DNA of 6,210 nucleotides from Actinomycetota bacterium. Lineage in GTDB: Bacteria; Actinomycetota; Thermoleophilia; UBA2241. A program made the translations under genes and the position numbers. Shown in pieces: positions 5,375 through 6,210 of this stretch. The notes below the pieces were generated by a model. The model saw nothing but the letters and a program-made list of their open reading frames with translations, had not been told where the DNA came from and did not search any database. How positions within the stretch are numbered: the stretch's first letter is position 1; every line of letters begins with the position of its first letter. The stretch is taken from NCBI GenBank assembly GCA_003158705.1, contig PMKX01000033.1, forward strand, positions 6,501 through 12,710, given 5' to 3'.

Positions 5375-5387
5375 TGGCCAGATCCGG

Positions 5388-5463
5388 GCGGATGTAGCGT
5401 AGCTGGTAACGCGTCAGCTTCCCAAGCTGAAGACCGCGGGTTCGAGTCCCGTCATCCGCTCCA
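5388..5463 (+). tRNA. tRNA-Gly (anticodon CCC), with encoded CCA
   Basis: A full cloverleaf can be drawn. The acceptor stem is GCGGATG (5388-5394) with CATCCGC (5453-5459). The D stem is GCGT/ACGC (5397-5400 with 5409-5412) around AGCTGGTA. The anticodon stem is TCAGC/GCTGA (5414-5418 with 5426-5430) with loop TTCCCAA, which places anticodon CCC at 5421-5423. There is a five-base variable loop, and the T stem GCGGG/CCCGT surrounds TTCGAGT (5441-5447) with one G-T pair. The discriminator is T5460 and CCA is encoded at 5461-5463. The tRNA reads GGG glycine codons. It has a candidate promoter of its own and is convergent with the M23 gene downstream. Confidence 0.97.
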
Positions 5464-5481
5464 TTCCACTGCTGCCCCGCT

Positions 5482-5499
5482 CGCCCGAAGGCTTGGGCG
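5482..5499. terminator. hairpin between convergent tRNA-Gly and M23 gene
   Basis: CGCCC (5482-5486) pairs with GGGCG (5495-5499) around an eight-base loop. It lies 18 bases after the tRNA CCA and three bases beyond the M23 stop codon, so it could end transcription from either side. It lacks a T-run on both strands, so termination is inferred from position and structure. Confidence 0.45.
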
Positions 5500-5502
5500 G
5501 TC

Positions 5503-6210
5503 CTAGAGCAGCCGTCCGCCCCACTGCAGGCGCTTGAGAACGGCGGTGCCGATGGCGGTGATGACCACCAGCGGCACGTTGCTGACCGGGTCGGGGCCGC
5601 CGGCGTCGCCACTCTGGTGCGGGTGCACGTCGGTGAGCGTGGGCGCCGGACTCGCGTTGGACTGGCTGGCAAGCGCCGCGAGCCCACGTGTGAGCGATGC
5701 CAGAGGCGCTAGCGGTGCGAGCGGCGTCAGGGTGGTAGAGCCGGCTGTGGCTGCTGCGGCCAACGACTGGGACCGCCACAGCTCCAGATAGGGGAACGGG
5801 TTGATAGCCGCGCCGCCGCCAGGATGGATCTCGAAGTGAAGATGGGGTCCGGTAGCGTCGCCGGTGGCACCCACGTAGGCGATCACTTGGCCGGCCTTGA
5901 CCTTCTGGCCCACGTGCAGGCCGTAGGCATAGCTGCTGAAGTGGCAGTAGAGGAACGAGTCGCCGCGCGCCGTGGTGAGGAACAAGTCGATGCCGCCGGC
6001 GCCGCCGCTGGCCATACTGGAGATGTGTCCGTCCATGACCGCAACGACCGGCGTGCCGTAGGCGGCGACGATGTCGATGCCCATGTGCAAGTGGCCGACG
6101 CGCGGCGCGTGCCAGTCGTCTGTGTAGTAGTAGTTGCCGACCACCGGGAACACGGCGCCGGGGAAGCGCGCGAGGATCGCCGGCGAGGGCGTGGCCGGCG
6201 TCGGCATGGC
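5503..6210 (-). CDS. M23 (LytM-type) zinc endopeptidase domain protein, cut by right edge
   Basis: Predicted cell-envelope peptidoglycan endopeptidase, or an inactive-scaffold relative. The visible 235 codons are open to the window edge. A Met codon at 6207-6205 lies one codon inside the edge, but no signal peptide follows and the MPTPATPSPA start reads like a proline linker, so the true start is probably outside. Numbering from that Met, the M23 fold spans about 15-140. It contains HMGID (41-45; H41 and D45 are zinc ligands), G-x-V at 60-64 (here GHISS), YCHFSSY (87-93; catalytic H89), VKAGQVIAYVGATGDATG (103-120) and HLHFE (122-126; H124 is the third zinc ligand). All catalytic residues are present, so it is likely active. 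The Ala/Pro/Ser-rich tail (148-210) includes TPLAPLAPLASL. A hydrophobic segment (about 211-224, VPLVVITAIGTAVL) is followed by KRLQWGGRLL, suggesting a C-terminal membrane anchor. The stop at 5503 is convergent with tRNA-Gly. Confidence 0.88.
   Translation of the reverse strand, partial: AMPTPATPSPAILARFPGAVFPVVGNYYYTDDWHAPRVGHLHMGIDIVAAYGTPVVAVMDGHISSMASGGAGGIDLFLTTARGDSFLYCHFSSYAYGLHVGQKVKAGQVIAYVGATGDATGPHLHFEIHPGGGAAINPFPYLELWRSQSLAAAATAGSTTLTPLAPLAPLASLTRGLAALASQSNASPAPTLTDVHPHQSGDAGGPDPVSNVPLVVITAIGTAVLKRLQWGGRLL

Noticed and set aside
5366..5380. TGGTGTAATTGGCCA resembling a tRNA-Gln D-arm, perhaps a tRNA relic upstream of tRNA-Gly
   Set aside because: No matching acceptor, anticodon or T arm follows, and the same bases are explained by a -10 box (TGTAAT) with a 17-bp spacer to TTGCGC.
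1..6210. CRISPR array, insertion sequence, integrase or prophage signals
   Set aside because: No regularly spaced direct repeats, terminal inverted repeats or transposase/integrase motifs were seen. The tRNA 3' end is not repeated elsewhere in the window as an attachment site would be.

Overview
The window is about 6.2 kb of GC-rich bacterial DNA holding six protein genes, two of them cut by the window edges, and one tRNA. Strong GC bias at third codon positions, GTG use, TAGnnT-like -10 boxes and the gene families present suggest an actinobacterial-type genome, perhaps a deep-branching or environmental lineage. That placement is inference; no marker here fixes the taxon.

Layout from left to right. 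(1) 1-341, minus: N-terminal part of 5-formyltetrahydrofolate cyclo-ligase (folate salvage), running off the left edge. (2) 342-587: a divergent intergenic region with an AT-rich, near-symmetric double -10 box in the middle and nested inverted repeats on both sides, so both genes could have structured leaders. (3) 588-1757, plus: a V4R (4-vinyl-reductase-type ligand-binding) domain fused to a GGDEF diguanylate cyclase domain, followed by a terminator-like hairpin. (4) 1883-3631, plus: a complete arginyl-tRNA synthetase. (5) 3673-4092, minus: a BlaI/MecI-family winged-helix repressor, convergent with argS and divergent from the next gene. (6) 4264-5331, plus: an M42-family metallo-aminopeptidase with a full set of predicted zinc ligands. 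The 171-bp region between 5 and 6 contains several dyads and an extended -10 promoter. (7) 5388-5463, plus: tRNA-Gly(CCC) with encoded CCA and its own promoter. (8) 5503-6210, minus: an M23 (LytM-type) zinc endopeptidase domain with a low-complexity tail and a C-terminal hydrophobic segment, running off the right edge.

The genes look like ordinary chromosomal housekeeping and regulatory genes, mostly in single-gene units with alternating orientation, not one pathway operon. The two local pairings worth attention are the folate gene divergent from the V4R-GGDEF sensor, and the orphan BlaI-like repressor divergent from the M42 peptidase with no BlaR1-type sensor protease in view. I see no mobile element, CRISPR array, integrase or toxin-antitoxin pair, and nothing I can defend as a wholly new system. 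The most unusual items are the V4R-GGDEF architecture and the structured intergenic region in front of it.
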